Of a stretch of DNA of 64,000 nt, positions 34,468 to 46,782 are shown piece by piece. A program made the position numbers and the translations under genes. Positions within the stretch are counted from its first letter, which is position 1; each line of letters opens with the position of its first letter. This DNA is from Tanytarsus gracilentus (Eukaryota; Arthropoda; Insecta; Diptera; Chironomidae), in NCBI GenBank assembly GCA_038502055.1, contig JAXRKN010000042.1:1674001-1738000 (forward strand). The letters are read 5' to 3'. The notes under the pieces are model-generated. The model was given only the letters and a program-made list of their open reading frames with translations. It made no database searches and had not been told where the DNA came from.

Positions 34468-37061
34468 ATGCTCACGAAAGATTTGACACTTTCTTTCTTG
34501 AAAATAATCTCCTTAAATAACTTAAATGAACGCACTTTCGAGAATGAAATTAGTGTCTTGTGCTGTTACGATCCGGAAGGCGTTATTTTAAAGTTTGTGC
34601 GAGGTGAGTTGGAGTCTTTTTAATCATCCAGACGCGATTACAAAAACAACATTCGGCAAAATGAAAAGAAAATTCTTTTTATGCTCTCTTTGTTGTCCGC
34701 CGACCGGGATTTTTTTTTCGCATCATGGCTTTAATTAACTCGCGGGATCTTTTTTTTCTTTACCTGATGATTTTTGTATCTTTTTTAGACGTCGATCAAA
34801 GCATAACGAATGGCAATGATGATGCAAATGAGGTTGTAGACCGTGAGGTGGAGATTGAGCTGGAAGTGCTCGTGACAAAGAGTACGACATACAAGAAGCA
34901 AAAGGATCTCCATATAATTCACACGGCCGACGATATTATCTTTCTGAGGCTCGGGTCGAGCGATGAGGATAAGCAGCTAGATGAGATTTTTAAGAAGGTG
35001 CAAAATGTCACTAACTCAGTATTTATTCTTCGAACCGAGGATTCGTCTGCGAATCAGTACTTTCAGTTCTATGGCTATTTGAGTCAGCAGCAGAACATGA
35101 TGCAGGACTTTGTGCGTACGAGCACGTACCAGAAAGCAATACTTGGAAATTTGTACGATTTTAATGGCAAAATTGTGTTGGACGTTGGCGCTGGCAGTGG
35201 AATTTTGTCGTTCTTTGCCGCTCAAGCTGGTGCCGCAAAAGTTTATGCTGTCGAGGCGAGTAACATGGCACAATATGCACAGCAACTTGTCGCCTCAAAC
35301 AACTTGAGCGAGCGAATCACCGTCATTGCCGGTAAAATTGAAGAGATTGACTTACCCGAAAAGGTAGACATCATTATAAGTGAACCCATGGGTTACATGC
35401 TCTACAACGAGCGTATGCTCGAAACCTATCTCCACGCAAAAAAATGGCTAAAGCCCGATGGAAAAATGTTTCCGTCACGAGGCGATCTTTTTGTTGCGCC
35501 GTTCAATGATGAGGCACTTTACATAGAGCAATATAATAAGGCGAACTTTTGGTATCAAACATGCTTCCATTCAGTCGATTTGAGCTCTCTTCGCGAGGCG
35601 GCAATGAAAGAGTACTTCCGTCAGCCCATCGTGGATACATTTGACATAAGAATTTGCCAAGCAAAATCCATTCGTCACAGCGTTGACTTTCTCCAGGCAG
35701 CAGAAGAAGACTTGCATGTAATTGGTGAGTTTTTTTTAGCTTTTTTACCTTAATCAAGTCAATTTCAATTTCAAATTATTTCATTGCAGAAATTCCTCTC
35801 GATTTTCACATGCTCGAGACTGGAACCTGTCATGGATTAGCATTTTGGTTCGATGTTGAGTTTAAGGGAAGCTTTCAGACTGTCTGGCTGTCGACATCAC
35901 CAACGGAACCGCTTACTCATTGGTAAAGCAAATTTTATTTTTCTTTATTAAAAATCTTAATAAACTTCTTGTAGGTATCAAGTACGATGTTTGCTTCAGA
36001 ATCCTATATTTGTAAAACAAGGGCAATTACTCACCGGAAGAGTCCTTCTTGAGGCCAACAAAAGGTAAATAGTTTAATAGACATCCACTCATAGAAATAT
36101 TAAATTTCTTTATTTTAGACAAAGTTACGATGTAACGATCGAACTGAATCTAGAAGGAACATCCATCACAAGCTATAATACCTTAGATCTTAAAAACCCC
36201 TACTTCCGATACACGGGAAGTCCTCAGATTCCGCCAGGACACAGTTCAACAAGCCCTTCGGAGCAATATTGGAATCACTTTGATACTGAGCAGTCAAAGA
36301 AAAGTGAGAGAGATAAAAATTTAAAAGCAATTAATCTAAAAATTTTAAATTCTTCTAGCCGTTCTAATGGTAAATGGTCTCGGTGAGGTTCAAACTGATA
36401 CGAGTAATCTGACAATAATGAATCAAAATCTCATGACAATCGGTAATGATCAGTAAGCACTTTATTTTTTATTGTAATTTATGTGAGTTTTTGTCGAAAA
36501 CATTTTATTTTACTATTATTTTCTTCGCATCTATCTCTCTTCTTTTCCGCATGAGACAAAACTAATTCCATCAAGCATATATCACATATTGCGCTACTCA
36601 CATCTTTCGAAGCTTTACAATAAAATTTTTAGTTTAAAGAGCTTGTAGAAAGCTAATGTTATTTCTTATGACTTTAAATTTAAGGTAACAACCATCCACA
36701 AGTGCAACATTATCAGACCATACCCAATCCAAATATCCATACCGGTTCCATTCCATCGACAGGACGTTCAAACTACGCCAACAGCTTCCCACCGGCATCG
36801 TCACATCTTATTGTTGATAAAAGCGTGGAAGATACACGCAATCTTATGATTATTGAGCAGTCAAATCGTCTCATGGTGAAGAATAATTGTGGCACAGTTG
36901 TCGATGATAAAATTATCATACCAGCCAACTCTTATATTGATCAGCCTATGTTGTCGGCAATGCAACAAATGTTCAACAACACCAATGGAGTTGCATCGGC
37001 TAACCATCAGAATATGAAAACTCACACCGTCTATCAGCCGCAACAAATTTATTTCAACTAA
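34468..37061 (+). CDS. Art4: histone-arginine methyltransferase CARM1 / Art4 (type I PRMT)
   Basis: There are seven exons: 34468-34603, 34789-35724, 35790-35922, 35975-36064, 36119-36303, 36359-36442 and 36685-37061, giving 1941 nt and 646 residues. The start is the ATG at 34468 after a run of A. It gives MLTKDLTLSFL and leads to CYDPEGVILKF, which fits the CARM1 N-terminal PH-like domain; the longer-looking frame from 34725 is intronic. The methyltransferase core has SAM motif I VLDVGAGSG (175-183), the double-E loop SEPMGYMLYNE (Glu244, Glu253) and the THW loop (400-402). CARM1 makes asymmetric dimethyl-arginine on histone H3 R17/R26 and coactivators, using S-adenosylmethionine, in the nucleus. 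The last exon encodes a low-complexity tail and is supported by phase only. Confidence 0.93.
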
Positions 37062-37997
37062 AAAAGTTTTATCTCACTCGCTTCTCTACTCACAACTCTC
37101 TCTCTCTTACTCTTTCTTGATGTCCATTTCAACAATATCTACATATAGATTCGATATTTTTTAATACTTGTCGTCTCCAGTGTACACACATTGCATTTTT
37201 TTCTCGAGTAGTGAACTATTTTAAATCTCTATAATCACGTCGCATTATATTGATAAAATTTAATCTTATATAGAAGAGGAGGATCGAGAGGTAAAAGTTG
37301 AAAAAAAAATTTATAGAGTTTAAGTTGCAAGAGACGATTAATGTAAGATAAATCGCTGCTTTTTTTACGATTTTTATAATTTTAATTTATTTTTGTAATC
37401 TCTTCCCTGCTGCTCAATTTTTTTAACGGTATAAAATCGTGACCTCAAACATTTTTAGTAATTTTGTTTAATGTATTCTTTTTTTTCTCGTAGATTCAGA
37501 ATTGTAATAAATTGTAAGTTTTTTTCCCCTTTTTGAAAATGCGCTCAATTTTTTTTCTTTGCCGCTGCTAATAATTGTAAGATTTTCGCTCGAAATAAAT
37601 TATTATCGAGACAAAAAAAATGAGGAAATAAAAAGTTAAAACTTATTAATCGCTGTTTTTATTCTAATTAAAGAAAATTTAATTGATTTAAAAAAATAAT
37701 TTTCAATTTAAAGATTTAACTTTAACGTTTTTCAAAAATTCATCTCTAACGTATTTTAAAATTTCAAACAAAATAAACTTCTACACTCACTAAAGTTTCT
37801 CTCACTTAAACTCGCGACTTGAGAAATTTTACGAAATAAAATTAATTAATTAGTAAATTCGCATCATAGAAGAACGAAATCGCTTTAAAAATTGTTTAGT
37901 GCGCTTGATAGAGTGACCAAGTTTTACGAAATCTATGTGAAAAAGTGAAGAGCTCTCGATTTAAGGTGGAAAATAGGTTACTACAAAATTGAATAGA
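37062..37997. other. CARM1 3' UTR and Nup98-96 promoter
   Basis: The gap is 0.9 kb. AATAAA sequences near 37596 and 37628 are candidate CARM1 poly(A) signals, implying a 3' UTR of about 0.55 kb. The remaining 350 bp would hold the Nup98-96 promoter and 5' UTR; no core element is clear. Confidence 0.45.
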
Positions 37998-40900
37998 ATG
38001 TTTGGTGGTCAACAAAAAAGCGGCGCATTTGGACAAACTCCATCGTCATTTTCTTTTGGCCAGAGTGCCTTCTCGAAGCCAGCAGCGACGGGATTTGGTG
38101 CAAATACGTTCGGTCAGCAGCCAAACACATCAGTTTTTGGCGCTCAACAAACTGGATCTCTATTTGGACAAGCGGCAGCTCCTCCTCAGCCCGCCTTTGG
38201 ATGTGAGTTAATTTCTTCATTATATTTTGTTATCTAATAACTTTATTTTTTTTGTTTAGCAACATTCGGACAACCTCAAACATCAATTTTCGGTGCGACA
38301 AACACCACTGGCACTCCCGGAGCTTCTCTTTTCGGCACTAACCAGACATCTGCTTTCAATGCAGCGAAACCAACTGGATTTGGCTTTGGCCAACCTCAAC
38401 CCACGACGTCTCTCTTTGGACAGACTCAGCCGCAACAACAAAATACATCTCTCTTCGGTCAATCGGGAACTTCGACAACATCATCGATGTCGACGGGAGG
38501 ACTCTTCAATACGGGCGCAACAACCAGTGCTTTCGGTCAGCAACAGCAGCAGCAACAACAATCTGGAACTGCTGTCGCAAAGTTTCAGCCACCAACTGAA
38601 ACCGATACGCTGGTGAAGGGCTCGAGCACTCAATATGTTCAGACAAAGCAACAGTGTATCACTTTCATGAAGGAGTATGCCGAAAAGTCTCTCGAAGAGT
38701 TGAGATATGAGGATTATGCTGCAAATCGAAAAGGCCCTCAACAACAAGCTGGCGGATTGTTCGCACAAAATCCGGTGCAGCAGAGTACGGGCATGTTTGG
38801 GCAGAGTCAACCGACTGCCTCGCTTTTTGGTCAGCAGCAAGCTCAGCCGACGACAGGGCTCTTCGGATCGAACCCTTTAGGCAGCACTACGGCCGGTTTT
38901 GGCACTAACACTGCATCGACTGGCTTTGGAGCGACTACGGGCGGTCTCTTCGGAAAGCCTTTATCAGCACAAGCTCCTGCCACAACGGCATCGACTTTCG
39001 GTAATTTTGGAACAACTCAATCGAATGCTTTTGGATTTAACAAGCCGATAGGACAAGCGACACCGAGTCTTTTTGGACAGCAGGCACAACCTGCGGCAGG
39101 TGGTTTCGGTCAAACAGCTCCGCAAAACACATTCGGAACTACATCGACCTTCGGACAGCCAGCTCAAAATTCACTTTTTGGAGGCGCTACATCTTCAGCG
39201 ACGCCAGCTTTTGGAACTTTAGGCACAAACACGACTGCAGGAAATTCAGCCTTTAATTTTGGCAACAACAATCCAGCACAAAACACTGGAGGTTTGTTTG
39301 GCGCACCTAAACCCACTTTCGGAGCGGCGACGACAGGATTCGGAACAGCACCTGCAACATCTAATGCTTTCACAGGTTTTGGCACCGCCAATCAGACGCA
39401 AGGAGGTCTATTTGGAAACGCTGCAAAGCCACCGACTTTTGGACTCGGTCAGACAACTGCAGCACCCACTTTCGGACAATCCACAGGAGGTTCTCTCTTT
39501 GGCCAGACAAATAATCAACCAGCTGGAGGTAGTTGAAACATTTTTAAAAAGCAAACTGAGATTAATTTAAATATTTAAAGGTCTGTTTGGATCAACAACG
39601 ACGAATCCCTCGGGAGGTGGTTTATTTGGACATACGCCCGGCTTTGGTAATACAACGGGTGCAACTGGCGGTCTCTTTGGATCCTCTCAGCCATCAATGT
39701 TCAATACAGCGTGAGTTAAAATAGTTTAAAAATAAATAGATTTAAAATATGTATTTTATATAGTCAGCAGCAACAACAACCACAGCAGCAATCGACTGAA
39801 ATTCATCAGAGAATCTTTGCGCTCACAAGCAATCCGTATGGGGATAATGAATTGTTTAAGAATTTAAAGCCTGTGGGATTATCGGATGATGCATTAAAAG
39901 CAACAAATCCGGCTGCACAAAAGGCACTTCTCGACTCGAGCAACAACTTTAAAATCTCACCAAATTCGTCGTCGAAAATTAAGGTGAAACCTATTAGTGC
40001 TATAATCACAAAGAAAAGTCTCTTTGATGGCTTAGAAGAGAACGATCCATCGCTCGAAGAGAGTTTTACAATTAAACCGAATCCCAAGCGTCTCATTATT
40101 AAGCCGCGTGCGAGCGTTGGAGGTGCAAATAAAAGTATAAATGAAGAGTCACTGATTAAATTTCGATCGGATGAGACAAAAGTTATTGCAGGAAAAGAAA
40201 ACGATTTGCCGGGTGAGGTGTTTAGAAATCAAATTCCATTGACACAGCCACAAATTATGGATGAAGACACCGATCGACGTGTTTCGTGGCTGAGAACTGC
40301 ACCGTCGCAGGCAATTCGTGCGAGACCAAAAATTAGAGAGGCATCGGCCGACACTACAATTAATCAACTTGTGGGTGCACAAGCAAACAAGGAAGATTTA
40401 CTTCGACTCGATTCATCGGTAATTAATAACACTTCAATTCTTAACGAAACTTTCAATTCCATCGATGATTCGCAACTCGAGCCAGATATTTCAATAATTA
40501 CCGGGTCTGCTGAGCCTCATCCAACGGGCATAACACTAAGACGTGCTGGCTACTATACGATTCCATCACTTGATGAATTAATCGAGTACATCGATGATGA
40601 GGGACACTGCTTTGTGCCAAATTTCGCTGTCGGACGTAAAGGATATGGAAATGTCTATTTCGACGAGGAGATTGATGTCGCAAATCTAAATCTCGATGAG
40701 ATTTGTCACTTTAGAAATAAGGAAATTATTCTCTATCAGGATGACGATAATAAGCCGCCAGTGGGCGAGGGTCTCAATAGAAAAGCACAGGTCACACTCG
40801 ATCAGATTTGGCCGCATGATAAACACACACATGAGCCCATTAAAGATCCAGCACAGCTTGAATTTATGGGCTATGAGGCAAAGTTGAGAAGAATTTGCGA

Positions 40901-43684
40901 GAAACGAGGCACAAAATTCCTCGATTATCGTCCCGAAACCGGCAGTTGTGTGTTTAAAGTCGATCACTTTTCAAAGTACACGCTCGATGACTCGGATGAT
41001 GATGGAACTGAGGCAAATGGTGCTGTCGAGAGTGAACCGAGAGGGGACCCGAAGAAGGCTAAAATGACGGCAATTCAAAATGGCAAGAAGACAGCAGAAG
41101 TAGCTGAATTTAATCGTACGAAGCAGCCAGAAAGTACTTTCATTCTTGGGCCGCACCCTGGCCAGCGAGGCTTTCAGCCTTCATATCCTCAATACGATGT
41201 CGATGATGCAATCATGCGTGAACCAACAAGTCCTTCAGTTGCACTCGCTAAGGATATGAAAACGGACACTCATAAACTTCAATTAATGAAGGCTTCTTTT
41301 TTTGTCGATGACGATTATGACACGAGATCAATTATGAGTGACATGACGGAAGGTGGTGGACGCGATAGTCCCGAACAAATGGTACCCTCCAATGGCTTCA
41401 CTCATAGGCCCGTTAATTTTGATGCTCCAATTGTGATCGATAGCGCGGATGAAAATGAAATTATGAAAGAGGCTCCAAAGAAGCGTCAGGAAAACTTGCC
41501 ATCTCAAATTTTAAAGCCAATTGGACCAAAGTCACAGCCACTAATTGTTCGTCCCCGTGTTATGCTCTACGATATTAGTGACATTTCGCTGCCAGCTAGT
41601 GAGTCAATTCTAAAGTCGATGATTAATGAGAAAAATGCCTCAATTCCTTTCCTCAATGGACGCAAATTCAAGATTGGATGGGGACTTCGTAACGAGTTCA
41701 CCCTTGTCTCATCGCAAGCATCAAAATTTATGTTTAAAGGACGTCTTGATGGTGATTTATCAAAGTCTGTTATTAAAATTCAACAAATTAAATCGATGAG
41801 AGCTTTAGATACGAGCGATAAATTCAAAAAGTCAATTGTGGATCATCTAAAAATAGAGCTAAAGCATGATAAGCGAATTTTAACGGACACAACTGATTGT
41901 CATAGATTGGAGGCGAATGGCGGTACCGAAGGGCTCTATGAACATTTTGAATTGGCACAAAAATTATCGAAAGACAGTCGTGAAAGTGCATTAAATGCAA
42001 CAATTTGGTCCCTTATGCAGGCGCTATGGGGAAGCATAGAAAATGAAGTTGATGCTCAAGATCACACAGGAATTATGATGCGTCGCGACTTCTTTTCAAA
42101 CTGGCTTGAAAACGTAGTAATTGATAGTGAAATTACAAAGTCAAATCTCGAGTATCTCGATAGATTGGTAAATCTCTTCATGTGCCATAAAATTTCAGAT
42201 GCATGCGAGTTGACACTCGAAAATGATGATTTAAATTTGAGCTTACTTATCGCGCAAACCGGAGGTGGACCTGCTGTAAAGCAATTAATACAACATCAAC
42301 TTTGCTGTTGGCACGAAGTCGAGGCCGATAATTTTATTGATGAGAGGAGATTGAGAATTTTAATGATGATTGGCGGTGTGTCTGCCATGGAAGGTCCCGA
42401 AAATTCTTCTGCGATAAACATTTTCGAAAATCACAATTGGCTAAAATGTCTTGCACTTCAACTTTGGTATGTGTCATCTCCGATCGCTTCCACTACCGAT
42501 GCATTGATCGCTTATGAGCAAAATTTCGAGAACGAGGAAGCCAATGTGGCAATGCCATTGCCAGCCCACAAGAAAAATCAACTCGAGAGAGATGGCAAAT
42601 ACTTTGACATTAGATTTCATCTTTTAAAGCTATTCAGTCAACGAAGCCACCCGCTTGAGACACTCCTCCATCCAGCCGGATATTCTACTGACCTCATGGA
42701 CTATCGACTTTCATTCTTAATAGCACAGTGTCTCGAATCATTAGGCTATTGCCATCTAAGCGTTTCATGTGAGTTTCTTAAACCTTAAAATTTTATTGGT
42801 ATTTATTTTAAATTTTTTTAAAAAAGGTAAACTGAAAATTTATACGTCGCTGGCAGAACAGCTCGAAACAAATGGCATGTGGGAGTGGTCGGTTTGGATT
42901 ATGCTGCATATAGTTGACCAAAATCATCGGGAAACGGCTGTTCAACAGCTTCTCTATCGTCACATTCGCATTGATGACGAACTTGACATTGCATATTCGG
43001 AAAAGGAAAAATTTCTCGTTGATGACCTTCAAATTCCAGAAAAATGGATTTTCTGGTCGAAAGCAGTTCGTGCTGGCGCTATGAACAATCATCAGGTGGA
43101 ATTGAAATACTTGCTTAAAGCGCAGCAATGGTCGAAGGCTCACGATACAATGATGCGACATATTGCACCCGATTTAGTTATTAATGATCAAGTGGAGTAT
43201 CTGAAATCACTTCTTTTAAAGTTTGAAGTCACCAAAGAGATTCAAAACTGGAAGACACAAGGCGAAATTCTGCTCAATTTTATCGAACTGAATGAAAAGG
43301 TAAAAATAATTAAAATTAAATTGAGATATTTTTAAAAATAAATATTTTTATTTTCAGTTTATATCGTTGAGTCAAAATATAGACGAAAACATTGATGAAG
43401 ATCGATTCCTTATGGAAATCAGCCCAAAACTCTCTGAACTCTGCTCGGTTATTCGTCTATTTCCATGTCCAACACCGAAGCATCGTCTCTGTCAGTGTGA
43501 AATAGCAAAACAACTCGCTTTCATCATTCGCAACTTCTATGCGCCATCAAATGCTTATGAAAATCAGGCTGGTGTCCTCATGAGAACTGCCCTCGAGAGA
43601 CTTCCATTGCCACAAGAATATGCACAGCAAGAAATGAAGTACATTTTGGCGGCATTTTTAGCGGAAAAAATAACGACCGATTGA
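37998..43684 (+). CDS. Nup98-96: Nup98-96 nucleoporin precursor (self-cleaving)
   Basis: There are six exons: 37998-38202, 38260-39528, 39581-39710, 39764-42768, 42827-43299 and 43358-43684, giving 5409 nt and 1802 residues. Residues 1-600 are FG-repeat sequence, rich in GLFG and FGxxx, the disordered permeability barrier of the pore. It is interrupted at about 176-230 by a GLEBS motif (YVQTKQQCITFMKEY) that binds Gle2/Rae1. An autoproteolytic domain ends in DHFSKYT, so cleavage between Phe937 and Ser938 releases Nup98 (937 residues) and Nup96 (865 residues). The C-terminal part is the alpha-solenoid Nup96 of the Y complex. The start is the first ATG, giving MFGGQQKSG. AATAAA at 43842 follows the stop. 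All hallmark residues are intact. Confidence 0.97.
40965..40973 (+). other. Nup98 autoproteolysis site (His-Phe-Ser)
   Basis: Codons CAC TTT TCA encode the HF|S catalytic triplet. The Ser938 hydroxyl attacks the preceding peptide bond in the family. The preceding segment (ETGSCVFKVD) fits the domain's final strands. Confidence 0.9.
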
Positions 43685-43925
43685 AATTTTTAAATAAGAG
43701 CAAAATGACGAAAAGCTTTTTCATGAAATTAGAGGAAATTTTTAAAAAGGCGCTTATTAAGTTTTTAAGAGATATTTAAAAGAAAATCTTGTGAAGAAGT
43801 TTCATCGCCATGCTCTGTAAAATTTTGTTGTAAGGAAAAATAATAAAATTCGTTTAATTTTTCATTTAACTCAATTTTTTATTGCATCGACGTGACGAAT
43901 CAAAATCAGTTGAACAAATAACTTT

Positions 43926-44222
43926 TTAGCATCGCATTGATCTTGATCCATCTTGCCAGAAATTAATTCCAACACTATCAACACTCATGGACTGTCCAGT
44001 TCCACGATCACAATCACGTAAACTCCACACAGTGCAAACGTAATCGCCGCCTGCCCTTCCCGATTTGTAATCGTCTACCGGCCATGTATTGACGCACTCT
44101 CCGTCGCTGTGAACTCTATCGGCGATTCCAATTTGCCCTCTGAAGTCAAACATTAGCATGTGTCTTTGGGCTAAAGATGAAGCCACAAAAAGGAGAACGA
44201 GCGAAAAAATTATTTTGTTCAT
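43926..44222 (-). CDS. small secreted four-cysteine protein, function unknown
   Basis: The single exon encodes 98 residues. ATG at 44222 is chosen because it starts a signal peptide (MNKIIFSLVLLFVASSLAQ). The mature part of about 79 residues has four cysteines (in GEC, YVC, RDC and the terminal MRC), likely two disulfides, and many Gly, Asp and Ser. The pattern C-V-N ... Y-V-C-T-V-W ... D-C-x-x-G-T-G is reminiscent of a single-motif beta/gamma-crystallin-like secreted fold, but this is a weak impression, not an assignment. A TATA box at 44271-44278 gives a 5' UTR of about 25 nt, pointing to strong, tissue-specific transcription. The gene lies convergent to Nup98-96 and divergent from the lipase. 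Confidence 0.75.
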   Translation of the reverse strand: MNKIIFSLVLLFVASSLAQRHMLMFDFRGQIGIADRVHSDGECVNTWPVDDYKSGRAGGDYVCTVWSLRDCDRGTGQSMSVDSVGINFWQDGSRSMRC

Positions 44223-44270
44223 TTTAATTTTCAATTGACGAAAACTTGAATTAAGACTCAGGTTCTTCGA

Positions 44271-44278
44271 CTTTTATA
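44271..44278 (-). promoter_or_regulatory. TATA box of the small secreted protein gene
   Basis: TATAAAAG on the minus strand. The predicted start is near 44247 (TTCAAG), about 31 nt downstream, and the ATG is at 44222. Confidence 0.6.
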
Positions 44279-44565
44279 CGAAAGTGGCTATCAAAATAAT
44301 CTTTTTAAATTATTGTTGTTTTGCTAGATTAAAATGTTAAGCATGCAATCTTGAAGTGATTCGATTGGGGGTCCAATAAATCAATCACGGATAACTTATC
44401 AACATTTTTGTATATTTTTTTGCTCTCTCATCTGTCGTCAAAAAATTGAATTTCAAAAGCTTTTTTTTGCAATGCAAATTACTCATCTTTTTGTAATTCA
44501 CCAAATGAAATTTAAAACTATCACATGCATAAGTCATGCCTTTCAGTTTTTATCGAGTCGCCAAT

Positions 44566-45963
44566 ATGAGGACAAGTAAAAGATTTATTTTAATTTTGTT
44601 CCTCAAAATAAATTTAATATATTCGGGATTGATTCTTCACGATCCGTCACAAGTGAACAAAAATGTGAAAGTGATTTTTTCGTAGGGAATAATTATTAAG
44701 GTTTTAAATTAAAAATTAAAATTTAATTTTGATTCACAGATTTTCCCTTCGAAAGGCATATCAGTATGAGCTTGGAGATTTTTATAAAATTTATGACAAT
44801 GAACATTTTGATAAAAATCGTCCAACGGCCATCTATATCCATGGATTCTACGACGACGGCGAGAAAGATTTCAGTGCAATGGCAATAAGAAGTGCTTATC
44901 GTGAGAGAAATGACACAAACTTCATAACCATTGACTGGCAACACTACTCAAAATGTTTTTTATACCAAAACGTTGTCATTCCGCAATTGCAAATCGTAAG
45001 TAAAATTTCGTAAAATATTTTCAAAAAAATTAATTTAAAATTGATTAAAAACAGATTTGTGAAACTGTTGCTTTAAATCTTAAAAGATTTCTTGACTTAG
45101 GCTATGACGCAAAAAAAATACATTTAGTCGGCCATTCACTTGGAGGTCAGTGCATTGGTCTTGTTGCTCGACACCTAAGAGGAAATTCCGATTACGTCAT
45201 TCGTCGCCTTTATGCTCTCGATCCAGCGGGTCCGGGATTCGAAGCTGCAAATATGTTTACAATGATTCTCAGCTGGGTGACGTTTAGAAGCGCAAATTTT
45301 GCGATGATATCACGCATGGACGCAGAATATGTTCAAATTATTCACACGAATGCCGGAAAATATGGAATGAAAAGTAGCCGTGGACATGCTGATTTTTATC
45401 CTAACTCAGGCACTTATCAAAACGGATGTGATCTCGAACTAATGGATGACGTTTGCAGTCATAGAAGGGCGTGGGTTTATTATCAAGAAAGCGTTTTTCC
45501 CCGCAAACCTTTCTTCGCCGTCAGATGCAATTCGTACGAAGATTTTAAACAAGGAAACTGCAAAAGTAACACAAAAACTCAGATGGGGCTGTCGGACGCA
45601 ACCGTTGAAGGAAAATTTTATCTATTGACGCATTCAAATCCTCAGTTTACATCGCTTGGCGAAGATGGCATCGAATATTCAAACTTTCATGTGATAACTG
45701 ATGGCGGTGTCATAGATAAACCTTTATTAATGTCCAACTCAAATGCTACACCGAAATGGGAAAAATCCATCGAGTTTGATGAACTTTTAGTTGTTACGAA
45801 AAATGGCGAATTTAAAAAACAATTTGTAGCATTGAGTTCACCTCAAGAGGTGATGGGTGATGATTTTGAATACGTTGATGATTCAAGCTGTGGCATTTTT
45901 CTAAATGCTCAAATTTTATTGATCGTTTCACTTTTGTGCATTCAATTTAAAGTTCTAACCTAA
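44566..45963 (+). CDS. pancreatic-lipase-family secreted/membrane-tethered lipase
   Basis: There are three exons, 44566-44681, 44740-44995 and 45055-45963, giving 1281 nt and 426 residues. The ATG at 44566 gives a signal-peptide-like start (MRTSKRFILILFLK); an in-frame ATG 30 nt upstream (44536) is an alternative. The catalytic triad appears intact: GHSLGG (Ser152), LDPAGPGF (Asp180) and CSHRRAW (His260). RPTAIYIHGFYDD carries the oxyanion-type HG motif. The substrate may be triacylglycerol or phospholipid; the lid between the cysteines cannot be judged by eye. The last ~20 residues are hydrophobic after a small-residue DDSSCG, which would suit GPI attachment or a C-terminal anchor (inference). 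It is not a catalytically dead yolk-protein type, since Ser is present. Confidence 0.88.
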
Positions 45964-46186
45964 AAATTTTTTTCTGGGTTTTAAAAATCCTGGAATGCCG
46001 ATTTATTTCAACTACATGATCATAAAAGTGATTTTGTATGAAAAAAAGTAAAAAAGTCATATTTAAAGTATAAATTAGTTTATGTCTTAACTCGAATTTT
46101 TCTAATCAATTTTTTATTTCTCATAGTTTAATTTACTTATGCTCATAATTCTTTTGTCTTTTTAATAAATATCATGAAATTCTGAT
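45964..46186. other. convergent 3' gap, lipase / TMEM234
   Basis: The gap between the two stop codons is 223 bp. AATAAA near 46165 is the lipase signal. The reverse complement near 46115 could serve TMEM234, so the transcripts probably overlap at their 3' ends. Confidence 0.45.
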
Positions 46187-46643
46187 TTAATTATTAGCAA
46201 TACAGATTAGCGAACTTCCAAACGTTATTAAAATTGCTCCGAAAATAGTTTTCACTCCTATCTCTTTTTTCTCGATGATAAGTGAAGCCGTTGTTGTGAT
46301 TAGTAATGTGATTGAATTAGTAAAAATTACTGCTACTGACAGTGAGCTGGTTTTCCTTTGAAGTGCATAAAAATAGAGAATCGATCCTAATTGATTTACT
46401 CCAAACGACAGAAAATACTAAAAAATAAAAGTTTTAATAACATTTAAAAAAATTTTAACTACTAAATTCAACTTTTACCTTATAATTCGACAAAAGATAT
46501 TTAAATTCAGCATAAATCTGCTTCCATTTTGAACCTTTGACATTAATCTCTTTAATTCCTTTCGTATTTCTCTTAATTAAAACATTAGTTAGTCCCCATA
46601 AACATGCAGTGATTAAAAATAAAAAATAGTCGGTAAAATTCAT
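46187..46643 (-). CDS. TMEM234: TMEM234 homologue (small multi-pass membrane protein)
   Basis: There are two exons, 46643-46479 and 46417-46187, giving 396 nt and 131 residues. ATG at 46643 gives MNFTDYFLFLITACLWG, the first membrane helix; the upstream in-frame stretch to 46751 lacks a better context. The conserved pattern CLWGLTNVLIKR, then FGVNQLGSILYFYAL and SVAVIFTNSITLLITT, matches TMEM234 and the wider EamA/DMT-like topology with four hydrophobic segments. The molecular function is not established; vertebrate work links it to the kidney filtration barrier. It shares a 139-bp head-to-head promoter with GPN1. Confidence 0.88.
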
Positions 46644-46782
46644 TGTTTTTTTAGTTTTGTTTATGTTGGGATTATGTTGAACTTTTTTGCATTCTTCATT
46701 TTCGTTATTTTCACCCTTACGTGCAAGAGCGAGATAGCAATACATAAACAAAAGCAGTGTGATACTCGATTATTTCATAGAA
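46644..46782. promoter_or_regulatory. bidirectional promoter TMEM234 / GPN1
   Basis: Only 139 bp separate the divergent ATGs, so both core promoters and 5' UTRs must share it. No TATA box is seen in either direction. Such compact head-to-head arrangements usually drive broadly expressed genes. Confidence 0.6.

Noticed and set aside
34725..34788. Apparent signal-peptide start (MALINSRDLFFLYLM) for the methyltransferase
   Set aside because: It ends at a TTTTTTTAG acceptor, and a better spliced first exon with PRMT-like sequence exists upstream. A secreted CARM1 is not expected.
38481..38840. 119-codon minus frame rich in Leu/Ser/Arg
   Set aside because: It is antisense to the Gln/Gly/Phe-rich FG repeats of Nup98; its composition is the complement of those codons.
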